39,729 nt of DNA from Thiorhodospira sibirica ATCC 700588 (GTDB lineage Bacteria > Pseudomonadota > Gammaproteobacteria > Ectothiorhodospirales > Ectothiorhodospiraceae). The position numbers and the translations under genes were made by a program. Position 1 is the stretch's first letter; every line of letters starts with the position of its first letter. Shown in pieces: positions 15,977-23,484 of the stretch. The stretch lies in NCBI RefSeq assembly GCF_000227725.2, contig NZ_MU255056.1:752025-791753 (forward strand), given 5' to 3'. Under the pieces are notes generated by a model. That model was not told where the DNA came from. It searched no databases and saw only the letters and a list, made by a program, of their open reading frames with translations.

Positions 15977-17518
15977 TTATTCGGTGCGCGGTGAACGGGA
16001 CGGGATCTGCGCCAGTAGCCTTACGACGACCTGCTGATTTAGCTGTGCCTGGGCACGAAAGGCCCCTTGGTAGGCCAGCTCTTCCTGATTGAGGGCGTAG
16101 CAGTTGGCGCCACGGATATCGGCGAGTATCGCGGGCAGGCCACTGTCTGCAAAGGCATGGGCGCGTTTGAGATAAAAATGCCCGCAGCACATGCCCAGAT
16201 AGGCCTCGATGCCTTCCTGCTTGAGGCGCGTTAAGGTTTGGCATAAATGTTCGTAGTGTGTGATGGTGATGACCTCAAGCCCTCGCACCTCGGCCAGCGC
16301 ATACACCTCGCCCACCGCACAGGCGCCGCATTGCGTACAGTGATCCTCATGTCGCCACGGGCAGTTTTTGGCCTTGGCGCAATAGGGCACCAGGACGACA
16401 CCACAACGCTTAAGAAGCGCTGTGGTGGAGACGATTTCACGGGGGGCAACGACCATCAGGGTATTGGCCTCGCGCACGCTCAGGCCCAGCTGTTGCTGTT
16501 CGGCCCGCCCCAGCACCCGCCCCAGTAGGGTGAGCATGTCCTGATCGTTAAAACCAACCGCAGTATAAGGCTGCGTTGCCAGACAGCCCTTGAGCACCTC
16601 CGGGGCCTGCTCTAGCGAAACCCCGGCAAGACGCTCCTCCAGAGCGGTCAGCCAATCCAGCGGTGCCAGCTGCGCGGTGGTGCTAAAGACGGCCTCTTGA
16701 ATGCGCTGTCTGGTGGCATCAAGCTGCACACGCAGATATAACACCCCACCCGTTGTCGGCAAAAAAGCCTGCCAGCTCTGGTTTTCATCGACCTGCCAGT
16801 CCCGATCGAGCCAGGGATTGACCGGGGGCAGACTGGCCGTTGTGACAACAGAAGCCGTAGTTATCGGCTGGGCCGTAATCCGCTGTGGGGTCGCTCCCAA
16901 TGCGCGGCTGAGCGCTTGCCACAGCGCCTGCTCCACGGCGCGCCAATCCACCGGCCCATCCAGAACCTCTTGCAAGGTGGTGAAATGTTCGCGGGCACTG
17001 CGGATACCCTCATCGGTGAGCTTTTCTCGCGGGGCGCGCAACACCTGCAGGGTAGTGGTGACATCCATCGTGCCCCATAAAAAGAGCTGATATAGCAGCC
17101 CGCCGGGCAACCATGCCAAGGTTCCTTGCGCCACCTGCCGCTGGGCAACGTCTATGCTATTGGGCGCCTGCGCCTGGGCATCCAGGCCCAGATCCCCCAG
17201 ACCGGCGGCGACCGCCGTGTTGAGGCGCTGCAGCCACTGCGCAAGACAGGGCATGGCCTGCCTTGGCAGCGGCACCGCCAGCGTCAGCACGCCTTGCCCA
17301 CCATCCAGATACACGGCTCCACCACCGGTCAGCCGCCGCTGTACTACAATTCCCTGCTGCTGGCAAAAATCCTCGCGGATAGCGTGGCAGCGTGCCTCAA
17401 AACGCCCAATACTCGCCTGTGGGGTACTTTGGGCAAAATGCAGCAGGGGATATTGTTGCTCGTGCGCCTGGTTGAGCAGTGCCAGGGCATGTGCTGCAGG
17501 ATCTTGATATATCATCAT
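15977..17518 (-). CDS. Lipoate-protein-ligase-like domain fused to DUF116
   Basis: The 513-residue protein has an N-terminal LplA/LipB-like domain (about 1-270) with RRLTGGGAVYLDGGQ and a VLRAPREKLTDEGIRSAREH block. A C-terminal DUF116 domain (about 340-500) contains VPYCAKAKNCPWR, CTQCGACAVGEVYALAEV and GMCCGHFYLKRAHAF. The catalytic lysine normally found in the ligase motif (GRKIAG-like) appears to be replaced: the region reads NSIDVAQRQVAQGTLAW. The first half may therefore bind lipoate or a related acid without classic adenylation transfer. The cysteines of DUF116 suggest metal or Fe-S binding. No partner gene is adjacent, and both neighbours are convergent or unrelated. Confidence 0.8.
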   Translation of the reverse strand: MMIYQDPAAHALALLNQAHEQQYPLLHFAQSTPQASIGRFEARCHAIREDFCQQQGIVVQRRLTGGGAVYLDGGQGVLTLAVPLPRQAMPCLAQWLQRLNTAVAAGLGDLGLDAQAQAPNSIDVAQRQVAQGTLAWLPGGLLYQLFLWGTMDVTTTLQVLRAPREKLTDEGIRSAREHFTTLQEVLDGPVDWRAVEQALWQALSRALGATPQRITAQPITTASVVTTASLPPVNPWLDRDWQVDENQSWQAFLPTTGGVLYLRVQLDATRQRIQEAVFSTTAQLAPLDWLTALEERLAGVSLEQAPEVLKGCLATQPYTAVGFNDQDMLTLLGRVLGRAEQQQLGLSVREANTLMVVAPREIVSTTALLKRCGVVLVPYCAKAKNCPWRHEDHCTQCGACAVGEVYALAEVRGLEVITITHYEHLCQTLTRLKQEGIEAYLGMCCGHFYLKRAHAFADSGLPAILADIRGANCYALNQEELAYQGAFRAQAQLNQQVVVRLLAQIPSRSPRTE

Positions 17519-17660
17519 TTCTTGCTATGAACCAGAATAAAACCGGGATTTGTCGGCGCGTTTAGCATTCATGTTCTACATGCTGCTGTACGATATTTGA
17601 ACTGTCAACAAGCAACGATAGCAGAGGATTCTGAACGCTCCATGAGTTTTGCGCAGGCCG

Positions 17661-17930
17661 TCATAAAAACGGTGGGAAAAGCCGAACGCCAAATGCCCCC
17701 CGGAAGGGATGTTCAACGATGGCCCGCACCGCACAGAGTATCCGGTTGAAGGCCTTTTGAGCCTTGGGTAGCTTCCCGCCCGTCGGTTTCTTGATCGGCG
17801 TCAGCGCAGGCAGGGAAGCCGCAGCGACGTTTTCAATGCCGGGCGGGTGAGCGGCGTTCCCAGGTTTTCGTGCCGGGCTGGGGCTTGGTGCGCTCAAAGA
17901 TGTTACAATCCTGCGGTGCGTAGCCATGAT
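17661..17930 (-). pseudogene. Degenerate C-terminal fragment of a DDE transposase
   Basis: The minus strand encodes LTPIKKPTGGKLPKAQKAFN followed by RILCAVRAIVEHPFRG, the typical end of IS5/IS1182-like DDE transposases. Upstream in a shifted frame is RTKPQPGTKTWERR. The fragment is frameshifted and lacks the catalytic region. Nothing else is seen in the 490-base gap between the LplA/DUF116 gene and the cyclophilin gene apart from this fossil. Confidence 0.5.
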
Positions 17931-18010
17931 TTGGGCATTTAATAATGATGACCGCATTCGTTGCGCGCGATGATTTCTATGTATCATTAAATGCATGAGG
18001 GAATTGCACA

Positions 18011-18592
18011 ATGTCTTTCAAGACACTATTTTTTGTCCTCGTTGTACTCATTTTCATTAGCATAGGTAACTTTAGCATGGCGGAAAACCAAAACCCTCAG
18101 GTCAAACTCACCACGACGCAAGGTGTTGTTGTATTGGAGCTGTATCCTGAGAAGGCACCCATCACCGTGGAAAATTTTCTCAACTACGCCAATGAGGGTT
18201 TTTACACGGGTACTGTTTTTCACCGTGTGATCCCTAATTTTATGGTTCAGGGCGGGGGGTTTAGCGCAGATATGCAGCAAAAACCCACCGGTGAAACCAT
18301 TCGCAACGAGGCCAATAACGGTCTGAAAAATGACACTGGTACGATTGCCATGGCCAGAACCCCCGATCCGCATTCGGCTTCTTCGCAGTTTTTTATCAAT
18401 GTCGCGGATAATGATTTTCTCAACTTTAAGTCTGAAACCTCGCAAGGCTTTGGTTATGCGGTGTTTGGGCGGGTGATTGAGGGAATGGATGTGGTGAGTC
18501 GTATTGTGGCGGTACCGACAGGACGCAGCGGGATGCATCAGGATGTGCCTAAAGATCCGATCGAGATTACCCAGGTTGAGGTCATCCAGTAA
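18011..18592 (+). CDS. Periplasmic peptidyl-prolyl cis-trans isomerase (cyclophilin)
   Basis: The 193-residue protein has an N-terminal signal peptide (about 1-24, hydrophobic FFVLVVLIFISIGNFSMA). A full cyclophilin domain follows: VVLELYPEKAPITVENFLNY, FHRVIPNFMVQGGGF, TGTIAMARTPDPHSASSQFF and VFGRVIEGMDVV. It resembles PpiA and should act on proline bonds in the periplasm. The lpxH start follows 19 bases after its stop, the classical ppi-lpxH arrangement. Confidence 0.94.
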   Translation: MSFKTLFFVLVVLIFISIGNFSMAENQNPQVKLTTTQGVVVLELYPEKAPITVENFLNYANEGFYTGTVFHRVIPNFMVQGGGFSADMQQKPTGETIRNEANNGLKNDTGTIAMARTPDPHSASSQFFINVADNDFLNFKSETSQGFGYAVFGRVIEGMDVVSRIVAVPTGRSGMHQDVPKDPIEITQVEVIQ

Positions 18593-18611
18593 AGATCGGC
18601 GGGAGCGTTGC

Positions 18612-19361
18612 GTGGGCCATTGTCTGTTTGTTTCGGATGTGCATCTGGACGCGCAACGCCCCGACATCACGGCGCGTTTTGTTGCCTTTTTACAGGCACA
18701 GGCCCGTCAGGCCTCGGCACTGTATATTCTCGGGGATTTTCTGGAGTACTGGGTGGGTGATGATGATCACATGGCGCACCTGGATGCGGTGATCACGACC
18801 TTGCAGGCCCTGACAGCCAAAGGTATGGCGCTGTATTTTCTCCACGGGAATCGTGATTTTCTGGTCGGTGAAGGTTTTTGCCGACACCTCGGCGCGCAGC
18901 TGCTGGCGGCTGAAACGGTGATTGATCTGTATGGCCGCAAAGCCTTGCTCTTGCATGGCGACAGTCTGTGTACCGATGATCGGGCGCATATGGCGTTTCG
19001 GGCGCAGGTGCTTGCCTCGGACTGGCAGGCGGCTTTTCTGGCTCAGCCCTTGGCGGAACGCCACCGCCAGGCCCAGCATATTCGCCAGCACAGTCAGCAA
19101 CACACCCGCCAAAAGGGCTTATCCATGCTGGATGTCAATGCCGCTGCCGTGGCGCAGATCATGCGCCGTTTTGGGGTTGATCTCCTCATCCACGGCCACA
19201 CGCACCGCCCCGCCATCCATACGGTCTCTCTGGGAACCCACACCGGCCAGCGCGTTGTCTTGCCTGACTGGGACACGCACGGCGGCTTTGTATACGCCAG
19301 TGCGCAGGCGATACGGCTGAACTGTCTCGGCTCAGACGCTATGCACCGGCGGTGCGGGTGA
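18612..19361 (+). CDS. lpxH: UDP-2,3-diacylglucosamine pyrophosphatase LpxH
   Basis: The 249-residue metallophosphoesterase has all family blocks: LFVSDVHLDAQRPD, YILGDFLEYWVGDDD, YFLHGNRDFLVGEGF, LLHGDSLCTDD and LLIHGHTHRPAIH. It removes UMP from UDP-diacylglucosamine in lipid A synthesis at the inner membrane. The start is taken as GTG at 18612 with GGGAG upstream. This gives VGHCLFVSDVHL, matching the family N-terminus; no ATG fits. It converges with arsB. Confidence 0.95.
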   Translation: MGHCLFVSDVHLDAQRPDITARFVAFLQAQARQASALYILGDFLEYWVGDDDHMAHLDAVITTLQALTAKGMALYFLHGNRDFLVGEGFCRHLGAQLLAAETVIDLYGRKALLLHGDSLCTDDRAHMAFRAQVLASDWQAAFLAQPLAERHRQAQHIRQHSQQHTRQKGLSMLDVNAAAVAQIMRRFGVDLLIHGHTHRPAIHTVSLGTHTGQRVVLPDWDTHGGFVYASAQAIRLNCLGSDAMHRRCG

Positions 19362-19385
19362 TGCAGTTTGCTGCTCCGTTCTTGA

Positions 19386-20678
19386 TTAGCGAATAATACT
19401 TAACCAGCCAACGAGGGCGAGCAGGGTGATGAGTAACACCGGCGGGGTGATGAGAATGCCGATTTTGAAATATTGCCCCCAGGTGATGCGCATCCCTTTG
19501 CGGGCGAGGACGTGTAGCCAGAGCAAGGTGGCCAGACTGCCAATCGGGGTGATTTTGGGGCCCAGATCTGAGCCGATGACGTTGGCGTAGATCATGGCCT
19601 CTTTGATCAGGCCATCGACGTTGGCCTGGTCGATGGAGAGGGCGACGACCATCACGGCGGGCATATTGTTCATGATGGAGGACAAAAACGCGGCGATAAA
19701 GCCGGTGCCCACGGTCGCCACCAATAGCCCCTGTCCTGCCAGCCAGTCAAGCCCTTGGGCAATGTCGGCGGTCAGGCCCGCGTTGCGCAGTCCATAGACC
19801 ACCAGATACATTCCCAGCGAGAAGATCACAATCTGCCACGGGGCATGACGCAAGACCTGGCGTGTGGAAATGCGATGCCCTCGGGCGGCAACCATGAGCA
19901 ACAGCGCCGCACCAACGCCAACAATCGCCGAGATCGGCACGCCCATCGGCTCAATCACCATAAAGGCAAACAGCAGCAGTGCCAAGACTGCCCAGCCGGT
20001 TTTAAAGACGGTGGGGTCTTTGATGGCCTGTGCTGGGGTGCGCAGGTCGTTGAGGGCATAGTGGCGCGGGATCTGTTTGCGAAACAGCAGATACAGCACG
20101 CTTAAAGAGGCGGCGACCGACACCAGATTGACCACGATCATCACGCTGGCGTATTCACGAAAGCCAATCCCGAAAAAATCCGCCGAGACGATATTTACCA
20201 GATTGGAAATCACCAGCGGCAGGCTGGCGGTATCCGCGATAAAGCCCGCCGCTACCACAAAGGCCAAGGCGGCCCCGGCAGAAAAGCCCAGCGCCAGCAG
20301 CATTTCCAGCACAATCGGGGTGAGCATCAAGGCCGCGCCGTCATTGGCAAACATCGCTGCCACCGCTGCACCGAGCAAGATGATCAGAACGTATAATTTT
20401 ACCCCATTGCCCCCGCCCCAGCGCGCCACATGTAAGGCCGCCCACTCAAAAAAGCCAGCCTCATCCAGCAATAGCGAGATGATGATGATAAACACAAAGG
20501 TCAGGGTAGCATTCCAGACAATATCCACCACTATCGGCACATCGGAAAATTGCACCACGCCGGTTAATAAAGCCACAGCAGCCCCGGCCAGGGCGCTCCA
20601 GCCAATGCCCAGCCCTTTGGGCTGCCAGATAACCAGGGTAATGGTGACGATAAAAATAGTCAGTGCGGTGAGTAGCAT
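19386..20678 (-). CDS. arsB: Arsenite efflux pump membrane protein ArsB
   Basis: The 430-residue protein has about 12 membrane segments and matches E. coli ArsB along its length: [88 protein letters not shown] and [17 protein letters not shown]. It exports arsenite or antimonite in exchange for protons, alone or with ArsA; no arsA is seen here. It is the last gene of the minus-strand arsR-arsC-arsB set, 106 bases after arsC. Confidence 0.97.
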   Translation of the reverse strand: MLLTALTIFIVTITLVIWQPKGLGIGWSALAGAAVALLTGVVQFSDVPIVVDIVWNATLTFVFIIIISLLLDEAGFFEWAALHVARWGGGNGVKLYVLIILLGAAVAAMFANDGAALMLTPIVLEMLLALGFSAGAALAFVVAAGFIADTASLPLVISNLVNIVSADFFGIGFREYASVMIVVNLVSVAASLSVLYLLFRKQIPRHYALNDLRTPAQAIKDPTVFKTGWAVLALLLFAFMVIEPMGVPISAIVGVGAALLLMVAARGHRISTRQVLRHAPWQIVIFSLGMYLVVYGLRNAGLTADIAQGLDWLAGQGLLVATVGTGFIAAFLSSIMNNMPAVMVVALSIDQANVDGLIKEAMIYANVIGSDLGPKITPIGSLATLLWLHVLARKGMRITWGQYFKIGILITPPVLLITLLALVGWLSIIR

Positions 20679-20784
20679 AGCGTTCGGATGAATTCCTGAT
20701 CAGATGAACGGAAAACACGCCATTTGTCGGCGTGCGTTGATTGTTTTGATAGTTGCCTAACAGTCAAAATAAACGGCAAAAAAA

Positions 20785-21264
20785 TCAGCCGAAACGCTCA
20801 CCGATCTCATCCAGATGGCGCTTGAAGGCCTCAGGGTCGGTGATCAGCGTATGGAGCGGCAGTGCTAAAAAGGCCTCAATGCGCTGGCGCAGGGTGTGAT
20901 AGGCCGTCTGGAAGGCGGCATTAATCTGGGCCTCGGTGCCGCTGGCCTGTGCTGGATCAGCCACGCCCCAATGACTGCGCACGGCCTGCCCCAGGTAGGC
21001 CGGACATGTTTCCCCGGCGGCATGGGCGCATACACTGATGACGATATCGGGTGTCTGTGGCAGGGCGTCCCAGGATTTGCTGTGCAAGCCAGCAGTTTGA
21101 ATGCCCTCGCGGGCCAATAAGGCCAGTGAACGCGGATGCACTTGGCCGGTTGGCTGACTGCCAGCGCTCATGGCCTGCCAGCCCGCTGGCGCAAGGTGGT
21201 TAAAGGTCGCCTCGGCGAGAATGGAACGACAGGAATTGCCGGTGCATAGAAACAGGATGTGCAT
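20785..21264 (-). CDS. arsC: Arsenate reductase, LMW-phosphatase type (ArsC)
   Basis: The 159-residue protein begins MHILFLCTGNSCRSILAEA, the CX5R phosphatase loop of low-molecular-weight phosphatase-type ArsC. It continues with MSAGSQPTGQVHP, GLHSKSWDALPQTPDIVISV and the aspartate-bearing SHWGVADPAQASG. The second active cysteine of thioredoxin-linked ArsC would be in VCAHAAGETCPAY. It reduces arsenate to arsenite for export by the neighbouring ArsB. The upstream gap of about 350 bases holds an IS607-type right-end remnant that separates it from arsR. Confidence 0.94.
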   Translation of the reverse strand: MHILFLCTGNSCRSILAEATFNHLAPAGWQAMSAGSQPTGQVHPRSLALLAREGIQTAGLHSKSWDALPQTPDIVISVCAHAAGETCPAYLGQAVRSHWGVADPAQASGTEAQINAAFQTAYHTLRQRIEAFLALPLHTLITDPEAFKRHLDEIGERFG

Positions 21265-21520
21265 AGCGATGCTCTTTCAGGATTTAGGGTTGATGGGGGG
21301 GAGCAAAAAACAGTTCTTGATTTTTTCTTCATTCTTCATCAAAATTCCCTACTGTAGATAGGTTATCTACAAGCGCGAAGGTTTCGCGTTCCATGGTCGG
21401 GGTCGAAGTCGAATCGCAAAGTTGTTCTCTGTTCAGGATGAACGCCGAGGCCACTTTTATGGCGCAAGCTGGGTTTCGACGGCTGAAACCGCCCATGTTG
21501 CCGGTGTTGACCGGCCATTC

Positions 21521-21632
21521 GGTTGGGACTGCTCAACCAGGACTCCAGTTGCTCGCCCGCAAGGGTGTTATCAACGGAGAGCGAAGTGCCTAAAAATCGC
21601 ATAAGCAACTTTGTTTAGGTTTTTAGGAGCAG
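21521..21632 (+). repeat. Solo right end and tnpB tail of an IS607-type element
   Basis: These 112 bases match the minus-strand sequence at 38074-38186. The first 65 or so bases are identical, with scattered differences after that, and both end in AGGTTTTTAGGAGCAG. In the full element this stretch is the tnpB 3' end plus the right terminus, where TnpB guide RNA (omega RNA) is normally encoded. Here the frame still reads GLLNQDSSCSPARVLSTESE, but no transposase body precedes it. Sequence from about 21370 to 21520 is unassigned. The right boundary enters the 3' end of arsR. Confidence 0.75.
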
Positions 21633-21968
21633 TACCGTTGTCGCACAACCAGAGGACTGACGCATTTGTGCGCATTGCTCCGGCTCCCCAGCGCAGCATT
21701 CCTCGGTGAGATAGGCAATCAGCGACAGCATTAAGGGAATATCGGCGCGATACCGCAAAAAGCGCCCCTCCTGCTCCACCTGTAGCAATCCCGCCTGAGT
21801 CAGGGTTTTGAGATGGAAAGACAGGTTAGCCGGTGGAATATCCAAAGCGGTGGCAATGTCTCCTGCCACCAGGCCGCTGCTGCCGGTTTTGACCAGTAAG
21901 CGAAACACCTCCAGCCGGATCCCGGAGGCCAATGATTCAAACAGGGTGGTTGCCTTTTTTTGATTCAT
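21615..21968 (-). CDS. arsR: ArsR-family arsenic-responsive repressor
   Basis: The 117-residue protein has a winged HTH (FESLASGIRLEVFRLLVK, ALDIPPANLSFHLKTL) and a cysteine cluster near the C-terminus, ECCAGEPEQC. This cluster resembles the arsenite-binding site of the Acidithiobacillus type rather than the plasmid R773 type. ATG at 21968 is chosen; the open frame extends further upstream but without family similarity. The last residues, LLLKT and the stop, are encoded inside the IS607-type right-end repeat, so the natural C-terminus was replaced. Cysteines and HTH are upstream of that point, and function is probably kept. Confidence 0.93.
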   Translation of the reverse strand: MNQKKATTLFESLASGIRLEVFRLLVKTGSSGLVAGDIATALDIPPANLSFHLKTLTQAGLLQVEQEGRFLRYRADIPLMLSLIAYLTEECCAGEPEQCAQMRQSSGCATTVLLLKT

Positions 21969-22020
21969 GCTTAAATAATAAAACAAATTTTTAAATAAAT
22001 ACAAGCGAACGCTTATCGCA
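21969..22020 (-). promoter_or_regulatory. AT-rich operator/promoter region of arsR
   Basis: The minus strand upstream of arsR has two TTATTTAA repeats about 16 bases apart, with TTCGCTTGTATTTA further up. ArsR-family operators are commonly AT-rich repeats of this type that overlap the promoter. The exact operator is inferred only from position and composition. Confidence 0.35.
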
Positions 22021-22635
22021 ACATCCCGCGCTGCATTCTGCTGTGCCATACGGCGTTTTGCCGAGGGCCTGGGGTGCCAGGCCACAGATGCGCATGGGCA
22101 CACATTGGGTCGGTTTTCCCGGCATTTGGCCGACCGTTTAGCCCGCCATAAACGGCTGGCTTTACATGGGCAGTAAAAGTGGCTAATATTGCGCCGCATC
22201 AGAGGCAACAGAGGCTTTTAGCCACTTTATGGATTCTTGCAGTTGTAGTCCCCAACAAAAGAAGGCCGGTTCTGGCCGACGGTTTCCCGATTACCCTACA
22301 CACCTCAAGTCAAGCCCTTCCGCGATCCACTAATCGTCGTTTTGGCCTCTTGACCTGTTGTTGTATCAGGAAACAGCCGGGCAAGAGACAAAATACCCTA
22401 CCCAGCAGACAGTATCTTTGAAAAGATGCGGGTCTTTGGGTTTCTTATTTTGTTAATTCCAGCACAAACATGCCACATGACCGTTATCGCGTCTGCGCAG
22501 AGGATGCGTGGCGCTGTCTTTGATCGGTCATGGTCAGTCCGTCCTTCCTGTACGGTTGCTTTGTTATTTACGACAGGGCTGAGTTTATTAAAACCTTTTT
22601 AAGAATATCGCCCCAGGCGACGTGAGGAGACTGGC
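22021..22635. other. Intergenic stretch, no gene recognised
   Basis: There is about 615 bases between the arsR control region and the next gene. It holds no convincing reading frame. An ATGACCG/CGGTCAT inverted pair at about 22478 and 22530 and several AT-rich patches (22440-22460, 22580-22605) could belong to the promoter of the gene at 22636. GGTTTCCCGATTACCC near 22280 only faintly recalls an intron end, and no further intron structure was found. Confidence 0.4.
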
Positions 22636-23016
22636 ATGTCCCATCTGATCCGTAACACCCTCAAAGCACTCAAAGTGGCTGCTCCCCTGCGTACTCAACC
22701 GGCTGATCCGGCAGTTGCCCAGGTTTGTCATGCGTGTCGTGAAGGGGAATTAGGTTCTGCCAGACTGGCTTTTTTGAAGCTGGATGAAGAGGCGCAACTG
22801 CGCGTGTTGGAATATATCGAAACCGGTGAAACGATCCGCTTGGCGCACGGGCTGCCACCCTATACCATTGCGCGTTTGTATGAGCGTCTGCCCAAGCGCC
22901 TGGGCCGCAGCCTGATTCAGGCACTTCCTGAGGGCAAGCGCCATGGCGTGACGGTGATTCTGGATTATCGCCGCCGTACCCACACCCGCCAAACCCATCA
23001 GCAGTTCTCGTTTTAA
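22636..23016 (+). CDS. Conserved-looking hypothetical protein
   Basis: The 126-residue protein has a good ribosome-binding site (GTGAGGAGA, seven bases before ATG). It is basic, soluble and probably helical, with a CHAC pair near residue 31 and a central KLDEEAQLRVLEYIETGETI segment. I do not recognise a family. It is followed by a long perfect inverted repeat that could end transcription. A stand-alone gene. Confidence 0.65.
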   Translation: MSHLIRNTLKALKVAAPLRTQPADPAVAQVCHACREGELGSARLAFLKLDEEAQLRVLEYIETGETIRLAHGLPPYTIARLYERLPKRLGRSLIQALPEGKRHGVTVILDYRRRTHTRQTHQQFSF

Positions 23017-23034
23017 GCGCCTCCGCGCCAAACG

Positions 23035-23079
23035 CCCTGGTTCAGCCTGTGATGTGTGCAGGCACAGGCTGAACCAGGG
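23035..23079. terminator. Long perfect inverted repeat, probable bidirectional terminator
   Basis: CCCTGGTTCAGCCTGTG (23035-23051) and CACAGGCTGAACCAGGG (23063-23079) are perfect complements with an 11-base loop. They lie between two convergent genes. There is no T run on either side, so termination is inferred from position and stem strength. Confidence 0.5.
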
Positions 23080-23087
23080 GGCGGGCT

Positions 23088-23270
23088 TCAGGCGCTGGGT
23101 CTGCTGCGATCCATATTAAACCAGATGGCCCACGCGGCAGGGCCACTGATCACTGCCAACGCTCTGAGTTCGTCGGCGGTGAACTCGCTTTTGGGCCGGT
23201 TGGCATAGCCGCGACTCAATCCATACACCACACCGCCAAATACAGCCCAGACTACCAGGATAGATAACAT
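23088..23270 (-). CDS. Small single-pass membrane protein
   Basis: The 60-residue protein has an N-terminal hydrophobic segment (LSILVVWAVFGGVVYGLS, residues 2-19). A short soluble part follows with ANRPKSEFTADELRALAVISG and a second weakly hydrophobic stretch (PAAWAIWF). GGAG lies seven bases before the ATG. No family recognised. It converges with the 22636-23016 gene across the inverted repeat. Confidence 0.5.
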   Translation of the reverse strand: MLSILVVWAVFGGVVYGLSRGYANRPKSEFTADELRALAVISGPAAWAIWFNMDRSRPSA

Positions 23271-23484
23271 GGAAGACTCCAGATTAATATAGGATTATAT
23301 GCTTATATTCAAATTAGCATAAGCGGTCAACATGCCGCCATAGAGCAGCGTAGTCACTGTCCGCCAGCACCGGGCAAGGTATAGAAGATCACCCCAGATT
23401 TCAAGCATCCCCCACCCAATCCGTGTAGAATGAGCCATTCCGTGCGGTTTCCCATCCTGGCAATTTTTGCGGTTTTATCTCTCC

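Noticed and set aside
17126-17530. Plus-strand frames opposite the LplA/DUF116 gene
   Set aside because: They are antisense shadows of a GC-rich coding region.
20077-20691. 204-codon plus-strand frame opposite arsB
   Set aside because: It is Thr/Ala/Lys-rich low-complexity sequence antisense to the clear ArsB frame.
21363-21608. Minus-strand frame between arsC and arsR
   Set aside because: It is antisense to the IS607 tail repeat and has no family similarity.
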